The notes: generated by a model from the sequence alone, not told the origin. A stretch of 64,000 nucleotides of DNA from Mucor racemosus (GCA_027405735.1 JAPEHQ010000016.1:992001-1056000); one strand, 5' to 3'; shown: positions 1 through 13,414, counted from the first letter of the stretch. Program-made: numbers and translations.

Positions 1-3000
1 CTTTTGTCCAACGCGATTAGCTACCTTGAGCATATTTTCATCAGTAGATACTACTCTCAAGGCAGCAGATAAGTTATCTACAGTCAAGTTTTTGATACAT
101 CTACCTATCCCCATTTCCTCTACTCTTTCTCCCCAAAAGAATTGATCTGCAAAGAATGGTTTGATGATAGTAGGCCGACCAGCTCTAAGGCCAGCTGCTG
201 TTGTACCAGCGCCACCATGATGTACTACAGCACGAATCTTGGGGAATAGCCAATCATGAGGAACTGATTGAACACTCATAATTGTATCTGGATGCCTACT
301 AAGCATATCTGCTTCTTCATTGACTGCACCTTGTTTGTGTCTAGATGACCAGCCTCGAGATACAATAGCTCTAACATTTGATAACAATACAGATTCTATA
401 ATTACACGAGTAATTTCAAGAGGATCTGATACAATAATAGATCCAAATCCAATGTACACAATAGGTCTTGTATCTTGAGCTTCAATAAATGTCTTTAATT
501 CTGGATCAGGAATCCATCCTGTTTGTGGATTATCGAGAAACCAATATCCTGTACAATGTATCCAATCTAACCAATCCAATGGGCTGGGAACAATGCTAGG
601 GCTAAAGGAATACAGATATGGAATCTTCCACACTTCCAACTTTTCGTAACTTGTTGGAGGTAATCCCAATGTTGTTTGTCTGAATGAATTTGTACGGGCT
701 GCAATTGCTCTCCAAACAGCATGATCAAACAAAACGTAGGTCATATCGTTATATAATCTTCCTTTAGGATTGTTGGGTGTAGCAAATGGATGAGGAAATG
801 ATCTGGTACGAGTCATTGGCATTGGAAACGATCTGAAATAAGGAACTCGTAGTGCTTCTGCCATATGAACTCCAATCATGGCACTAGGGCTCTCAAGGAT
901 GACTTCAGTTCCTTGAACTGCCTTCCATGATAATGTAAGCAATTCATCAATCCAATCTTTGAACTAACGTAAATACAAAGAATAAGTATACAAATTCATA
1001 ATAGAAAAACTGATATGATTCTTACTAAACGAAGACCTTCCACAACGAAATTAACACTAAAAAAGTTATTTTCGACACAAATTCTCTAAAAAACCAACAA
1101 TTAAATATCCAAAATATCCAAACCACATTCAACAAATCATACCATTAGCTCTCCTGGATCACCACCGACAGTTCTGAATTCAATACCATGCTCTTCAATC
1201 CAATCTTTGAACTCATCATGTGTGGCAATTCTACAACGATGTCCTTCTTTCATTAAGCCTTTGCAAAGTGCAATGTATGGCTGAACATCACCTCTTGTCC
1301 CAATTGTAATACAAGTAAAATGAAGCGATTTCTCAGGTTTTTTATATATAATAGTTTCACTTTGCAAGCGAGATAATACAGGAAGACTAGCGTTATTAGG
1401 AATTACTCGACCAATTGTGTCTTTTTGCTCATCCTCCATTAATCGAGCTTCCCAATCCTTGATTTTCCTAGTAAATTTTGAAAAATTAATACTTTCAAAA
1501 GAGGTTATGTTTAGTGCAAACATACTTTTCAGCTTGATCAGGTTCAGTTTGACTTTCTAATGCTCTTTTATGTTGTAAAAATAGTTTGGCAAAGCAGCTA
1601 TTTCGTCGAGTGATTGATGAAAATTCCAGATAGATTTCCTTCTTGGTTTGTGTAAGAATACTGAGTGAATGAAAGATATACCCTCTGCTTCTTAATTTTT
1701 GAATTCGAATGACATCTTGGAAAGGTATTATCATCTATAACTAGATTAGCAAACTGGTTTCTATATCAAGGCGTCTTTTATTTTACCTTGGCTTTAGTGG
1801 CGAATCCCTTTGAATTAAACGAAATGTAGTTGGGAGATATATAAAGCTTTCCATAACAGGGCAATGCTTTCATAAGCGAACATCGATAAACTATGAAAAA
1901 CAGGTCATTAAATAACTATTGTATGTATTAACCAGTATGAAATCTCACCTGTTAATAACTTTTCTGATTCTGGTAAAACAAAATACTTTTGAAAATTGGT
2001 CATGGTGCGGTCATCTAGAACTTCTGCTTCATCTGCACGTGGGCTACTGACCGTATCTAATCTGTAATGCTCTTCTTCATCGTCATCGTCCTCTTCTTCG
2101 TCTTCATCTGTAACCAAGGCAGTAGATGAACTACCTGCTATTGAATTGACTCCTAATAATCCATATACCAATTTCATACCAGATCGACGCTTCCCATCTA
2201 ACCATCCAACAGATTGATCATCATCATCTGAACTAGAAGATTCCTGCAATTTATCAGAAACTGTAGATTTAGTTGTTGATTTACTGGAAGATGCTGATAG
2301 ATAAAGAAAATCTTTCAATGCTCCAGGAACAGCGAGAGCATTGGCGACAACGGAATTGGATCGCTTTGGAGCTGGCATAGATCCTGTAGATGATGCTGGA
2401 ATTGTGATGGGCTGTGAATCGGCATCATACAAATCAGATATCGATAATGAGGGCGAATTATTAGATGAATCTTGGTCGGATGTGAGTGAATGTAATTTTT
2501 CAGATACTGTTGAATCACGAGAATAAATCTCCCATGCCAATTTCAATCGTTTGAATGTTGATTCAATATCCGAGAAATAAGCAAAATAATACTAGATATA
2601 ACAAATAAGCACACAAGAGCCGTTAAAATGATAGGCACTCACCTCATCCATTACAAAACTATCATCAATTCCAACTGCTCTAATTTTCAGAAATTTTTGA
2701 AATTCAAATGCTTCTGTTTGTTCAATATCCAAAATATTTTCAAATGGTAATGTGATCTTTAAACTGCTGCCATTATTCTTTGCTCTAAATATAGCCTTTT
2801 GAAGAGCATTTGTCCTACCAAAATAAAGTCAAATGTACAATTCGCAAAAAAAAAAAGAAGATAAGCATTTTTTTTTCTTTTTTTTACCATTCTATCACAG
2901 CTGCATTTGTATCCGCTTGAAGATGCCATGTTTCATTCATTGTAACTATTCGAAAACCGTATTTTCTTTTGGTTGATTGACGTACAGCTATTGCATATTT

Positions 3001-3928
3001 GAGATCAATTTTTTCTAATGGTGAATAAGAGTCTGTGGAGTTTTCAAAGCAAGCTAAAACATCGTCGTTAATGTCAAAGAAATAACGTTCATAATTGCTT
3101 TTCATTTTTCCTGCTTTCTTTAATAATAAATAACCAGATTTATGAAAAACAAGCTAAATATGTACAGGTTAACTATAGACTGTTTTTATAATGTGAAGTA
3201 ATCTTACTTGGCTTTTGGGTAACGAAGCATAAAAGCAGATGTGGTTATCCGTCAAATACATAAAACCAGGCACAATAGCAGATTGAACAATATAACAAGG
3301 CCATTCTAAAAATCCACATAATCAATGAAATTGTATATCAAATATAGTAAAATCTATTCACCTCCTCTTAGTGATTCTTTTGATGGGAGATGAAATACAC
3401 TTTTTAATTTGTCTTCTATGCTAGTATCGTTTGTTACAGAAGAATCGCTCGATGTAGTCGTTATCGATTCTTCGATTTTTGCGCCTGTTGCTTCTGCTAA
3501 AAGTTCTCGAATTTCATCTGGTTTCTCTGAAGTAACTTTTGTATCGTTATTATTATTATGCGTATTTGTTTCTGGTATATCCCAAGCACTACTGTTAGTT
3601 AATATAGCTTCGGTCGAGTATCGCAAGTCTATACAAATATCAGTCCAGCTAATTTATTTCTTTGTAATTCAATCTATCATTTACCACTTGCAGAGACTTT
3701 TTAAGATGTTGTTAGTTAAGATTATTGTTGATTATATTTAGTGTATTTACCTTTCATATCTTCTACTTCCTGTGTCTCAAACTAACAAATAAATAAAAAA
3801 AAATAAGAGTCAGTAACAAGAGAAAGGAAAGAAAAAAAGTGAAAAAGCGATATAATTATATATACAATATTTACAACTTGGGCTGCAGCTGACACAAACT
3901 GCAAAACATTATGATTTGCAGTATCCAT
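1..3928 (-). CDS. ATG26: Sterol 3-beta-glucosyltransferase (Atg26/UGT51 type), 3' end outside window
   Basis: Transfers glucose from UDP-glucose to the 3-hydroxyl of membrane sterols. The reading frame is split by many short introns. Order from the N-terminus: a short first exon (3875-3928, start [10 protein letters not shown]), an acidic/Ser-rich stretch, a first GRAM domain (around 3310-3200, [20 protein letters not shown]), a PH domain (around 3120-2760), a long Ser/Asp-rich linker (around 2500-2050), a second GRAM domain (around 1990-1560), then the glycosyltransferase region. The last begins with [19 protein letters not shown] (around 1320-1250) and holds the donor-binding motif [17 protein letters not shown] (around 225-170). 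GRAM-PH-GRAM-GT is the known layout of fungal Atg26. The C-terminus is cut by the window edge. The start is the first ATG in frame with this exon chain. Family assignment is firm; some exon borders are approximate. Confidence 0.93.
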
Positions 3929-4739
3929 TTAATGATTTCTCTTATTATATTGATTTTGATTAAAAATAAAAAAAGACGTATACAAACTGAAAAAGAAAAA
4001 GAAAAGAGCTCATTTTATTTATATTCATGCAATGGGGATAAACTTCGTTTGATTGGACTCGTTTGTTCTCCCTCGTGATAACGGTCATTAAACCAACAAA
4101 TTGCGGTGGGATCAGCGCAGTTAAATAAAAAACAAGTGATTCTTTGTAGTCATCAATCGATGCATTCTGTAGTTACTTGACTTTTTATATAATCAATTCA
4201 TATAATTCATCAAGTATACCTTCAAATGGGAGAATTTGGTGAATTTACTGTCAAACGACAAGACAATAAAGTCGGAACCTTTGGGCAGTTTCTCACGTCT
4301 AGGCACATTTAAATGTTCATTGGATTAGACTATATAAGAGCCAATGTGTTTTGAATGGGTGAATGAATAATTTCATCGGTTTATTACTAAAAATATAACT
4401 AGGGAGTGATTTGAAATGTAAAAACGTAAATGATTTTCACCCAAAGCTAATGCAACAATTAAATCGAATGCTTTACAGATAGTTTTAGGCAAAATGCCGA
4501 AAAAAAAAATTCCAAAAGTTAGGATATTGAAAGGTATTCAGGAGAAATAAAACGAAAAAAAAACTCTATAGGGTGAAATTAAATCACTTTCACAGAATCA
4601 ATTTCAGAGACTTTTACACCTGACCGATATCGTACAACTCAACCCAATTTTCAAAATGATATCATTTGGAACCAAAAACAAGACGCATTATTATTGACAA
4701 ACAAATATTGAATAAACGCTTCATTTTGCGGGATGTGTG
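3929..4739. other. Intergenic, upstream of the sterol glucosyltransferase
   Basis: AT-rich DNA with no supported gene. It should contain the promoter of the minus-strand glucosyltransferase. I see no clear motif beyond short A/T tracts. Confidence 0.5.
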
Positions 4740-5800
4740 TAACTAAACATCGATCTTTTCTTTAACCAACCTCATACTGGATACTTTTTAGAATAAGCCT
4801 TAGACACGGCTAAACAGATATGAATTAGTCGCATTATTTTACCTGTTCCAGAACTCATTTTATATCTCATGAAAGCCTCAAAAACAGATATAATTTACAG
4901 TTTTTCCTTGAAAACTGGGTCTCACTTTTTATCCCTGCCCAACTTTTTTTTCCACTAAATAACATCAAGAAAAAATTATATGCCAATGTACCTGAGATGT
5001 TCACCTTTAATCCAAAAACAAGTATCCAAAAATATCCTATTTTTTACAATTGGTATTAATTTTTCAATGTTAATGTTTCAGATTTTTACGCGTATTTCAC
5101 TGCTAAAGGATTGAAAACTTTGAGGCTTCATATTTCTGCAAAAAATTAAGCTATACTAATATGTTTTAATAATAAAACTTAATTGTTTTGAAGTGCTTTA
5201 TAACATATTTTAGTATGAAGAAATTCTGAACACTTTTATTTTTTCTCCCTTTTTTTTGGCATTTTTGTAATAGATTTCAAAATATCTGTTAAATTGAGTA
5301 GCAATTTTTTTTATGTCATCGAGCTTGTTGAGCTCTCTTGGGTCCAATTTAGTTTTCTTCAAAATATTAATTTTTCGTGGAGATATCATTAAAAATGTGT
5401 ACAAAAAGATACCTTCATCTCTGGCTTCCATTTTCCCCTTGTATACCCTCATTCTAAATTCTGAATCTGAAAACAATTTGGACAAAAATCTTGCTTTCTC
5501 TACGAAAAATGCAGCTAGAAGATTTCGCAATAGCTTGATCGATAGATAATATTTTTGTGCATCACCTCAATTAGTTATATTCCAAATATGCTTATAAAAA
5601 TTGATGTTTATTTTCAAAAAACCTCCAAAATTCCAATTGCATTTTACGCAAAATTTAATGTGAAATGTTTTTTCGATTTTTGTTTAGATGTATGCAAAAT
5701 TCAAAACTGTACAAAAGCTATTTAATATTTTAGGTCAACTTACTTTGCAGTTCTTGAGCCATTAAACGATTTTGTTTTTTGAATCATTTTTCGTCCGTCT
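4740..5800 (+). repeat. Dispersed repeat family C, copy 1
   Basis: Matches by eye the segments at 20850-21746, 22800-23260 (inverted), 37290-38560 and 57945-58403. Shared landmarks are the stretch around 4980-5080 (TGTACCTGAGATGTTCA, then TTTTTACGCGTATTTCACTG) and the block at 5310-5400. On the minus strand 5530-5210 reads open for 106 codons with SPRKINILKK and a PRELNK-like motif, which also occur in other copies. No named family recognised; both ends are approximate. Confidence 0.7.
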
Positions 5801-6726
5801 TCTAAAATAAATTTGGGAACCCCGTTACGATAGGTTCTAAGCTGTGATAAGAACTATCACGTTGATTATCTCGACGAAAAATTAAATTTTTTTGCTAAAA
5901 CAAAAATGCAGAGTAGCAAGTCAATAAGACCTATCTTGTGAATACAGAAATTAAGCCCTGAATAATGAGTTTTAAGTTTTACAAAATAATAAACTATTAT
6001 TTACACTGCAGAAAACAAAGAAAAAAATTCCATCCTTGTGAATATTGATCCGATTAATCTTCAATTATATATGATGATAGATTTAAATATATCTTGCATA
6101 AAAGTTTATACTTCTACTTTCACAAATGACTTTGAATCGAGAAAACCATCAGAAAACATGATATTTTTGTCCAATAAAACTACCTGTTGCACCCTATATT
6201 TTCATGCTTGATAAGTAATACTTAAAAAAGAATGCAATTAAAGGAGAATGAATCATGAACCAGTTCTTCAACTGTATAATAAAAACAAGATATCGTTTCT
6301 TTAGATATAAAAATATGGCCTTTTACTGTATATTGATTTGACATTGAGATCCTGAGATGTAATTTAAGGCATTATTGAACCATTGGATCTGTTTGATAGT
6401 AATCTATGGATTGAAATGGATCAATCATAATTTAACCGTTCTTGCAGAGCTTGTGAGTTGTCTTGTTTCAATGCTGCGCTAAATATGCTTGGATGTTGAT
6501 TTGATAACTACTTGATTGGTTAACTGCTGGGATGAAATAATGTGGTGTCATAATTGAGGACCAAGCGTTCTTGGTAATTACTGGATTAAACTTGGTACGC
6601 TAGGAGTTTCTTATATCCGATATCAAGACTTGCACTTCAATACATGTCGTAGTCAATAGATTGTAAGATGTATTGATACTGTAGAAGGTGATAACGTATG
6701 ATATTAGTAGGTGGAATACAACATGT
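5801..6726. other. AT-rich intergenic DNA
   Basis: No open frame or RNA gene that I can support. Probably degraded repeat sequence. Confidence 0.4.
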
Positions 6727-6837
6727 GCCACATTAAGGAAAATAAGAAAATTATCACTGCTTATTTTTTTTTAAATTTTGCCTTATTTTCTTAATGTGGC
6801 ATAATTAAGAGAATTAAGGGATTTTTTCTTCATAGTG
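6727..6837. mobile_element. CACTA-like MITE, 5'-truncated copy
   Basis: Inverted halves GCCACATTAAGGAAAATAAG (left) and its imperfect complement CTTATTTTCTTAATGTGGC (right), ending in ...TTCATAGTG. It matches the complete copy at 16877-17023 but lacks the first ~37 bases including the CACTAT terminus. Confidence 0.75.
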
Positions 6838-6842
6838 TCATC

Positions 6843-7010
6843 ATGTTAGTCTATTTAGTTTTTGAAAAGTATTTGTTTCTATTTAGTAGCCAACAGCCAA
6901 GAAGAAGAAAACAAAATGTCGTCTTGTATACCACTACCAACTATCAAAGGTAGTACACCATAATAATTACTTATTAATTGGTTTTACTAATAAACCAATT
7001 TTATTATCGG
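6843..7010 (+). repeat. Repeat family E, copy 1
   Basis: Matches the reverse complement of 61750-61935. Shared words include TTAGTCTATTTAGTTT, CACTACCAACTATCAAAGG and TTTTACTAATAAA. In both places it lies beyond the dynein-fragment end of element A and in matching relative orientation, so it may be an internal part of the same larger element. Confidence 0.65.
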
Positions 7011-7782
7011 TCAAAAGTAAAGGCGTATTCAGTTTAAAACGCTTGAAAAAATACAATTATATGTGCTAATTTACATGGTTTATCATCTCTTGTTCATTCA
7101 ATTGCTATATTTGATTTTAATATCTTGTTTATACTGCTAATTGACTCGTTCGTCCATTATAGTTAACTCACCATCCTTGAGTAGCGTATCTATAATAACC
7201 GTCCATTATTAGCTCATGGTATGCAAAACTATTAAAAGGGGTTGTTTAATCTCAAATTTATCTGGTTCAACTGCTGATGCTAAACTAGCATCAAATTAAT
7301 TAAGTTGATTCGCAATAAAGTAAGGTGTTTTATCAAGTATCATGTTGGCGTTCAATGTATTTTAGTTAAATTGAACAGATAGACATATTATGGTTCATGC
7401 AGAGATCTATGAACACAAAAAAATGATCCAAATTGTGGTGCTTCGTCGACCTGTACGAGCTTTTTTTGTGGCGATACTTCAGGTGGCTTAATTGTAATTT
7501 AGGCATTTAATTGTCAAACGTATCGAATCAAAAAGATGAAATTGGTTGATTGATATAACGGATAATAAATACAATGTCATTCATTGAATGGGTAAATATA
7601 AATGTATCATATAAAGCAACACAGCTTACTAGTAGTGATGAATGATGAATGAAAATACTAATTATTCTGATTAAAATCAATAGGTTCAAAAAGCATATTT
7701 AAGTGCAGTCATTGCTACTAAATTGCATAATTTGATATGCAGAAAACCCTTGAAGTATTAATTCTTTTTTTTTGGTAGTGCT
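7011..7782. other. Intergenic / unresolved repeat DNA
   Basis: AT-rich, no supported gene. It lies between repeat E and element A and may be part of the same degraded element. Confidence 0.35.
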
Positions 7783-9766
7783 ACAAATCATCGTTCAATA
7801 TGACTGGATATTAATAAATTAGAGAAAATACAGCTGGTAAAAAACCGATACCTAATGTACATCGAGATCAAGGTTGATAAAAGGTGCATTCATTGTGTAG
7901 TAGAGATTGTAGCATTTTGATGGATAGAAATTACAGAACCAAGATGTTGTGTTTTCCTCAGGATTTTTAAAAGGGTTTAAAAGCATACTTCATCAAACTT
8001 ACTTAGATGTTAAATACTTACCATATGCTATTATTAATATCATCTTTTTTTTATTTAATTGCTATATTATTAAGAATCAAATTTTTCATAGACTATAACA
8101 ATGACAATGGGATGTTTTTGATTTTAATTTGACATTTATTATAAGGTGGGCGGATGATACGTTTGATACTATTCTAGATGGAACCAGTTAATGTAATTTA
8201 TGGAATCTAAGTGCAAATACCGAGGAATCATTTGTAGATACTTAAGTTGGTTCTGGTAAGGCATTGAATAAATTGGCTTGGGATAGAGAGGGTAAAAAGG
8301 CGGCAATAGGTTCCAGTGATGGCCATGTTTATGTTTATGATATTGGAGAGGTAAGAGTGAAAAAAACTTAATGTAAATCACCTCTAGCGCAATAATTATA
8401 AAGTAAGACTGTATTATCATCAAATGAATTACCGCACAATATTAACATGCATAAAGATTTACAGCAATAAGCTTGAATTGAGTGGGTATAAAATCGTTAA
8501 TTCTTGAAAAAGTTCTCAAGTATTATAAAATCTCTTATTTTTAAGATTTACAAGGCTTATAAGCGGAATATTAATTTAGAAAATTATTTTTGTCCAGATC
8601 ATCAATTTTGACATTTTTTAATTTTTTTTTTCTGATTTTGCAAATCTAGAGTTAATTATACTACCAATTATAAAAACAAAAAATATACACATATACAGAC
8701 TTTAGCGCTCTATTTGCTCAATAAAAAATAACAACCCGTTTTATTTCAAAATATTACATGAAAATTCTTTAATCAAAAAACCGTTTTTGGGACAAAAGTA
8801 CAAATTTTTATTACTTAATGTTTGATATTAAGCTTTTATCAAATGCGTATTAGTTATAGCTACAATTTGTTCTCACAATATAGTATATTTAAACGTTGAT
8901 TTTGGTATCAAAATTTGATTTTTCTGTTTTTCGTTCAAAATCATGAGTGTTGGTAAGGATGAAATGGGCCCCGAAAATGTCCGCTACAAAGTCTGAATTT
9001 TCAGACCGTACGTGGTTAAATATAAGAAAAGTTTAAAAAAAAACCGCTTTTTTATTTAGAACTTAGATATACCATAGTATAAGAGACATAGCCATTCAAT
9101 CTTGCTATGCTGAATTACGGCGTCGCTCTACGGACTCGTTTTTGCAATTTTTTAATGAATGTATGACATGACAGACGGGTTTTCTAGTAGAAAATTTTAT
9201 GTTTCTATTATAGTAACAGATATTGCCTATTTTGCTTCATTTATAGCTCATGCGCTGTAATGCTGCTTTTATATTGAACTAATATTGACTGAAGTGTGCA
9301 ATTTAACAGGGTTTTAAATGCGCTAAATAATGTGAAGCCTTGAAAATCCTTTTATACGTGCGTTGTTTCTCTCTTTTTGTTTTCATATTCAATGGATATA
9401 TTCACCGTTTGATAAGGCATATCAGACTATCAAGCTGGTATTCTTTCCTTTTATCTGAATACGCATGCTAACATAAGGGGCTAATGTTTTTAATGTAGGT
9501 AGATAGCAGTCTATATTGGAGATTGATATTTTTATTTAACCGCATTCTAAGATTAAATATTATCATTATTTACTACTGATCTACTATATTGTTGGACGTA
9601 CAGTTTTTCGTGATTAACAGATCAAATCAAGGGCAATGATATTTGTATCTACTCAATAAATAGTTACAACTGGCTACAAACCCACAAAACGTTCCAGAAA
9701 AGTGATAAAATTTCAAATGGTATCGAAACAAAAAAAAAAGGATATTCTAGTGTTTTGCCTAATAAC
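7783..9766 (+). repeat. Left arm of 5.1-kb inverted repeat 1
   Basis: 1984 bp that pairs with the reverse complement of 10876-12858. Start words ACAAATCATCGTTCAATATG mirror the end of the right arm, and TGTTTTGCCTAATAAC mirrors its start. Paired coordinates sum to 20641 at the outer end and 20642 at the inner end, so the arms differ by one base in length. I located that base in a homopolymer (10 T near 8620 against 9 A near 12010). Arms looked identical elsewhere where I compared them. Confidence 0.92.
8142..8350 (+). pseudogene. Captured dynein intermediate chain exon fragment
   Basis: Translates as ...WADDTFDT then ILDGTS, stop, CNLWNLSANTEE, stop, and then 34 open codons from 8249 to 8350 including KALNKLAWDREGKK and SSDGHVYVYDIGE. 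This matches the last WD40 repeats of cytoplasmic dynein intermediate chains (pattern VDG.G..DLWNL.NDTE, then ALN+..W...G...A.GDS.G...YD.GE). Two stops and an internal deletion make it non-functional. GTAAGA follows the last codon, like a kept intron donor, which suggests capture from genomic DNA rather than from mRNA. Confidence 0.78.
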
Positions 9767-10875
9767 CATAGTTTTGATGGTAACTAGTGTATACTTTAAA
9801 ACAAATATTTTTACAGCTGACAATCGTAAAATAAAATAGTACAAGTGCTACAAAAACGTAATTATAAAAAGCAATAGGAAATACAATTATAACTCTTCTA
9901 AGTTTATTAAAGGTATAAAGTAAAGCAACGATTCATCTACTCGATGGATCGTTGTGGTATTTATATTAAATGTCTAATTCAAATTACTAATGCAGTAATT
10001 TGATCTTCTTGGTTTTAAAGCTGATGGGAAAAGGGATCAGCAATTACTAATTCAGGTTATACAATTATCTATAATTGTTGTTTGTGATTTTAAATTATAG
10101 TTAAGTTTCTATATTTCATGATCTTGGTTCTCACACCAGATTCATGTTATTCATTACTAATTCAATTTGATGTGTGAAAGACTGCCAGTAGTTCACATCA
10201 ACAAGTTTAAAGAAGAAGGTTAATTTGTTTAAATTTTATGTGTGATAAAGTAACATCGTAACATCATTTATAATCTTAGATTTGGCTTGCATATAAATTT
10301 AAGTCGCAAGTGCTATTTAAGTTTATGCTCGAGCAAAAACCATTGTTGCTGTAAACATTATAGCTATAAACATATTTACAAATGATAATAATCGTAAATA
10401 TATTGGCTCTTGCATGGATTGCTTTACATCAGCAACAACGCATTGGATTGTATTGTCTATAATCTATATTAATACAAACAAATGTAATGTAAAACCTATT
10501 GCAGTAAAAAAATTAATGGAATTTTGAGAACGGCACGATGCTCATGTACAAACCAATGTGTGACCATACAATCAGCTCATAATAATGCTCATTATCAGAT
10601 TTATTATTATACACAAATAGGGATACTGATATGCTTATGGGCAATTCTACTATTATGCACACATGGAATTAATATCATGCACATAAACTGAATCTATAAT
10701 TTTGCACATACAGGCTTAGTGTTGTACTCGTGTGCAGTTCCTTTTGTTGTGCCCATGTACATAATTGGTATCTTTTTAACTATATTCAGTGGGCACAACA
10801 GCTCAAGCTATAGTGTGCAGCCCACCTGAGCACAACGAAGTCATCTTGTGCAGCGCAGGTCCGCTGTAGTGTATC
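9767..10875. repeat. Spacer of inverted repeat 1 (subterminal part of element A)
   Basis: 1.1 kb between the arms. Its reverse complement is collinear with 58404-59100. It contains many GTGCACA/TGTGCAT words between 10540 and 10870 and ends at 10861-10871 with the CACTA-like terminus. No gene. Confidence 0.75.
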
Positions 10876-12858
10876 GTTATTAGGCAAAACACTAGAATAT
10901 CCTTTTTTTTTTGTTTCGATACCATTTGAAATTTTATCACTTTTCTGGAACGTTTTGTGGGTTTGTAGCCAGTTGTAACTATTTATTGAGTAGATACAAA
11001 TATCATTGCCCTTGATTTGATCTGTTAATCACGAAAAACTGTACGTCCAACAATATAGTAGATCAGTAGTAAATAATGATAATATTTAATCTTAGAATGC
11101 GGTTAAATAAAAATATCAATCTCCAATATAGACTGCTATCTACCTACATTAAAAACATTAGCCCCTTATGTTAGCATGCGTATTCAGATAAAAGGAAAGA
11201 ATACCAGCTTGATAGTCTGATATGCCTTATCAAACGGTGAATATATCCATTGAATATGAAAACAAAAAGAGAGAAACAACGCACGTATAAAAGGATTTTC
11301 AAGGCTTCACATTATTTAGCGCATTTAAAACCCTGTTAAATTGCACACTTCAGTCAATATTAGTTCAATATAAAAGCAGCATTACAGCGCATGAGCTATA
11401 AATGAAGCAAAATAGGCAATATCTGTTACTATAATAGAAACATAAAATTTTCTACTAGAAAACCCGTCTGTCATGTCATACATTCATTAAAAAATTGCAA
11501 AAACGAGTCCGTAGAGCGACGCCGTAATTCAGCATAGCAAGATTGAATGGCTATGTCTCTTATACTATGGTATATCTAAGTTCTAAATAAAAAAGCGGTT
11601 TTTTTTTAAACTTTTCTTATATTTAACCACGTACGGTCTGAAAATTCAGACTTTGTAGCGGACATTTTCGGGGCCCATTTCATCCTTACCAACACTCATG
11701 ATTTTGAACGAAAAACAGAAAAATCAAATTTTGATACCAAAATCAACGTTTAAATATACTATATTGTGAGAACAAATTGTAGCTATAACTAATACGCATT
11801 TGATAAAAGCTTAATATCAAACATTAAGTAATAAAAATTTGTACTTTTGTCCCAAAAACGGTTTTTTGATTAAAGAATTTTCATGTAATATTTTGAAATA
11901 AAACGGGTTGTTATTTTTTATTGAGCAAATAGAGCGCTAAAGTCTGTATATGTGTATATTTTTTGTTTTTATAATTGGTAGTATAATTAACTCTAGATTT
12001 GCAAAATCAGAAAAAAAAATTAAAAAATGTCAAAATTGATGATCTGGACAAAAATAATTTTCTAAATTAATATTCCGCTTATAAGCCTTGTAAATCTTAA
12101 AAATAAGAGATTTTATAATACTTGAGAACTTTTTCAAGAATTAACGATTTTATACCCACTCAATTCAAGCTTATTGCTGTAAATCTTTATGCATGTTAAT
12201 ATTGTGCGGTAATTCATTTGATGATAATACAGTCTTACTTTATAATTATTGCGCTAGAGGTGATTTACATTAAGTTTTTTTCACTCTTACCTCTCCAATA
12301 TCATAAACATAAACATGGCCATCACTGGAACCTATTGCCGCCTTTTTACCCTCTCTATCCCAAGCCAATTTATTCAATGCCTTACCAGAACCAACTTAAG
12401 TATCTACAAATGATTCCTCGGTATTTGCACTTAGATTCCATAAATTACATTAACTGGTTCCATCTAGAATAGTATCAAACGTATCATCCGCCCACCTTAT
12501 AATAAATGTCAAATTAAAATCAAAAACATCCCATTGTCATTGTTATAGTCTATGAAAAATTTGATTCTTAATAATATAGCAATTAAATAAAAAAAAGATG
12601 ATATTAATAATAGCATATGGTAAGTATTTAACATCTAAGTAAGTTTGATGAAGTATGCTTTTAAACCCTTTTAAAAATCCTGAGGAAAACACAACATCTT
12701 GGTTCTGTAATTTCTATCCATCAAAATGCTACAATCTCTACTACACAATGAATGCACCTTTTATCAACCTTGATCTCGATGTACATTAGGTATCGGTTTT
12801 TTACCAGCTGTATTTTCTCTAATTTATTAATATCCAGTCATATTGAACGATGATTTGT
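10876..12858 (-). repeat. Right arm of inverted repeat 1 (element A, truncated, opposite orientation)
   Basis: 1983 bp, reverse complement of 7783-9766. It begins GTTATTAGGCAAAACAC four bases after the CACTA-like terminus of the left unit, so this copy lacks the subterminal ~1.1 kb. Fragments of the same family at 32560-33660 and 58404-61385 are clearly more diverged. Confidence 0.9.
12291..12499 (-). pseudogene. Captured dynein intermediate chain exon fragment (mirror copy)
   Basis: Mirror image of 8142-8350 inside the right arm, with the same stops and deletion. No difference from the left-arm copy was noticed. Confidence 0.78.
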
Positions 12859-13154
12859 GTTTAGGATGGCCTAGATTATTAACGGACATTATGGATTACA
12901 TAATGGAAATAGGATAGATAGCATCATTCACTTTAGGGTTATAAATAAATTATCCGGACTTGGTAGTAGATGCGGGAGATATGATGAATGATACTGTAAA
13001 CTTTATTTCAGCATTGAGAATAGTTATGAGTGGTTTTGCGTTAATTAACCCATGAGTTGGGATATTCTTTAAGAATCAGCCAATTAGGAATAGGTATGGG
13101 ACACTCTACTGAGCTGATTCATGATGTAGAAGAATCTCTAAGTCTATTTTTCGA
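12859..13154. other. Unresolved sequence before the gypsy-like element
   Basis: Short segment between inverted repeat 1 and the LTR-like repeat. No supported frame. Confidence 0.3.
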
Positions 13155-13358
13155 TCAAGAATATTCTGTATATACTTAACTTTGCATCTCTTGCTTTTAC
13201 TGGTTCTGGTCAACTGAGGCATCCATCCTATATCTGCGCTCCTAAAACATATAAATACATGGCTCATTAGTTATTATCTTATTTTTCCAAAAGAAATATA
13301 CGCAATAAATATATTGAATTCTGATTTTAATTATTGGTCTTTATTTCGTATGTATCTA
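13155..13358 (+). repeat. LTR-like direct repeat, upstream copy
   Basis: Shares about 200 bp with 18357-18575 in the same orientation: GAATATTCTGTATATACTTA, GCTCCTAAAACATATAAATA and CCAAAAGAAATATACG, then TATTGAATTCTGATTTTAAT. It lies directly before a gag-like frame, as a 5' LTR would. A TATA-like ACATATAAATAC and AATAAA are present. Exact ends and a target-site duplication were not resolved. Confidence 0.65.
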
Positions 13359-13414
13359 AACATTTTTAAAATCAATTATTTACCTTATATATTTATCAAT
13401 AACTTGGAATTACA

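Larger units (their letters stand above)
7783..10871 (-). mobile_element. Element A, reversed copy (left arm plus spacer), CACTA-like terminus
   Basis: Read on the minus strand, this ~3.1-kb unit starts CACTACAGCGGACCTGCGCT at 10871 and runs collinearly with 58404-61385. The first ~400 bases are rich in GTGCA/TGCAC words, like subterminal repeats of DNA transposons. No transposase is visible, so it looks non-autonomous. The far end at 7783 has no recognisable terminus. The CACTA assignment rests only on the terminal sequence and is tentative. Confidence 0.6.

Noticed and set aside
7774..7780. GGTAGTG as the second CACTA terminus of element A
   Set aside because: It points the same way as the terminus at 10871, so it cannot be its inverted partner; probably chance.
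8169..8423. 84-codon frame (minus) and its mirror at 12218-12472
   Set aside because: Antisense shadow of the dynein fragment; identical only because the two arms are mirror images.
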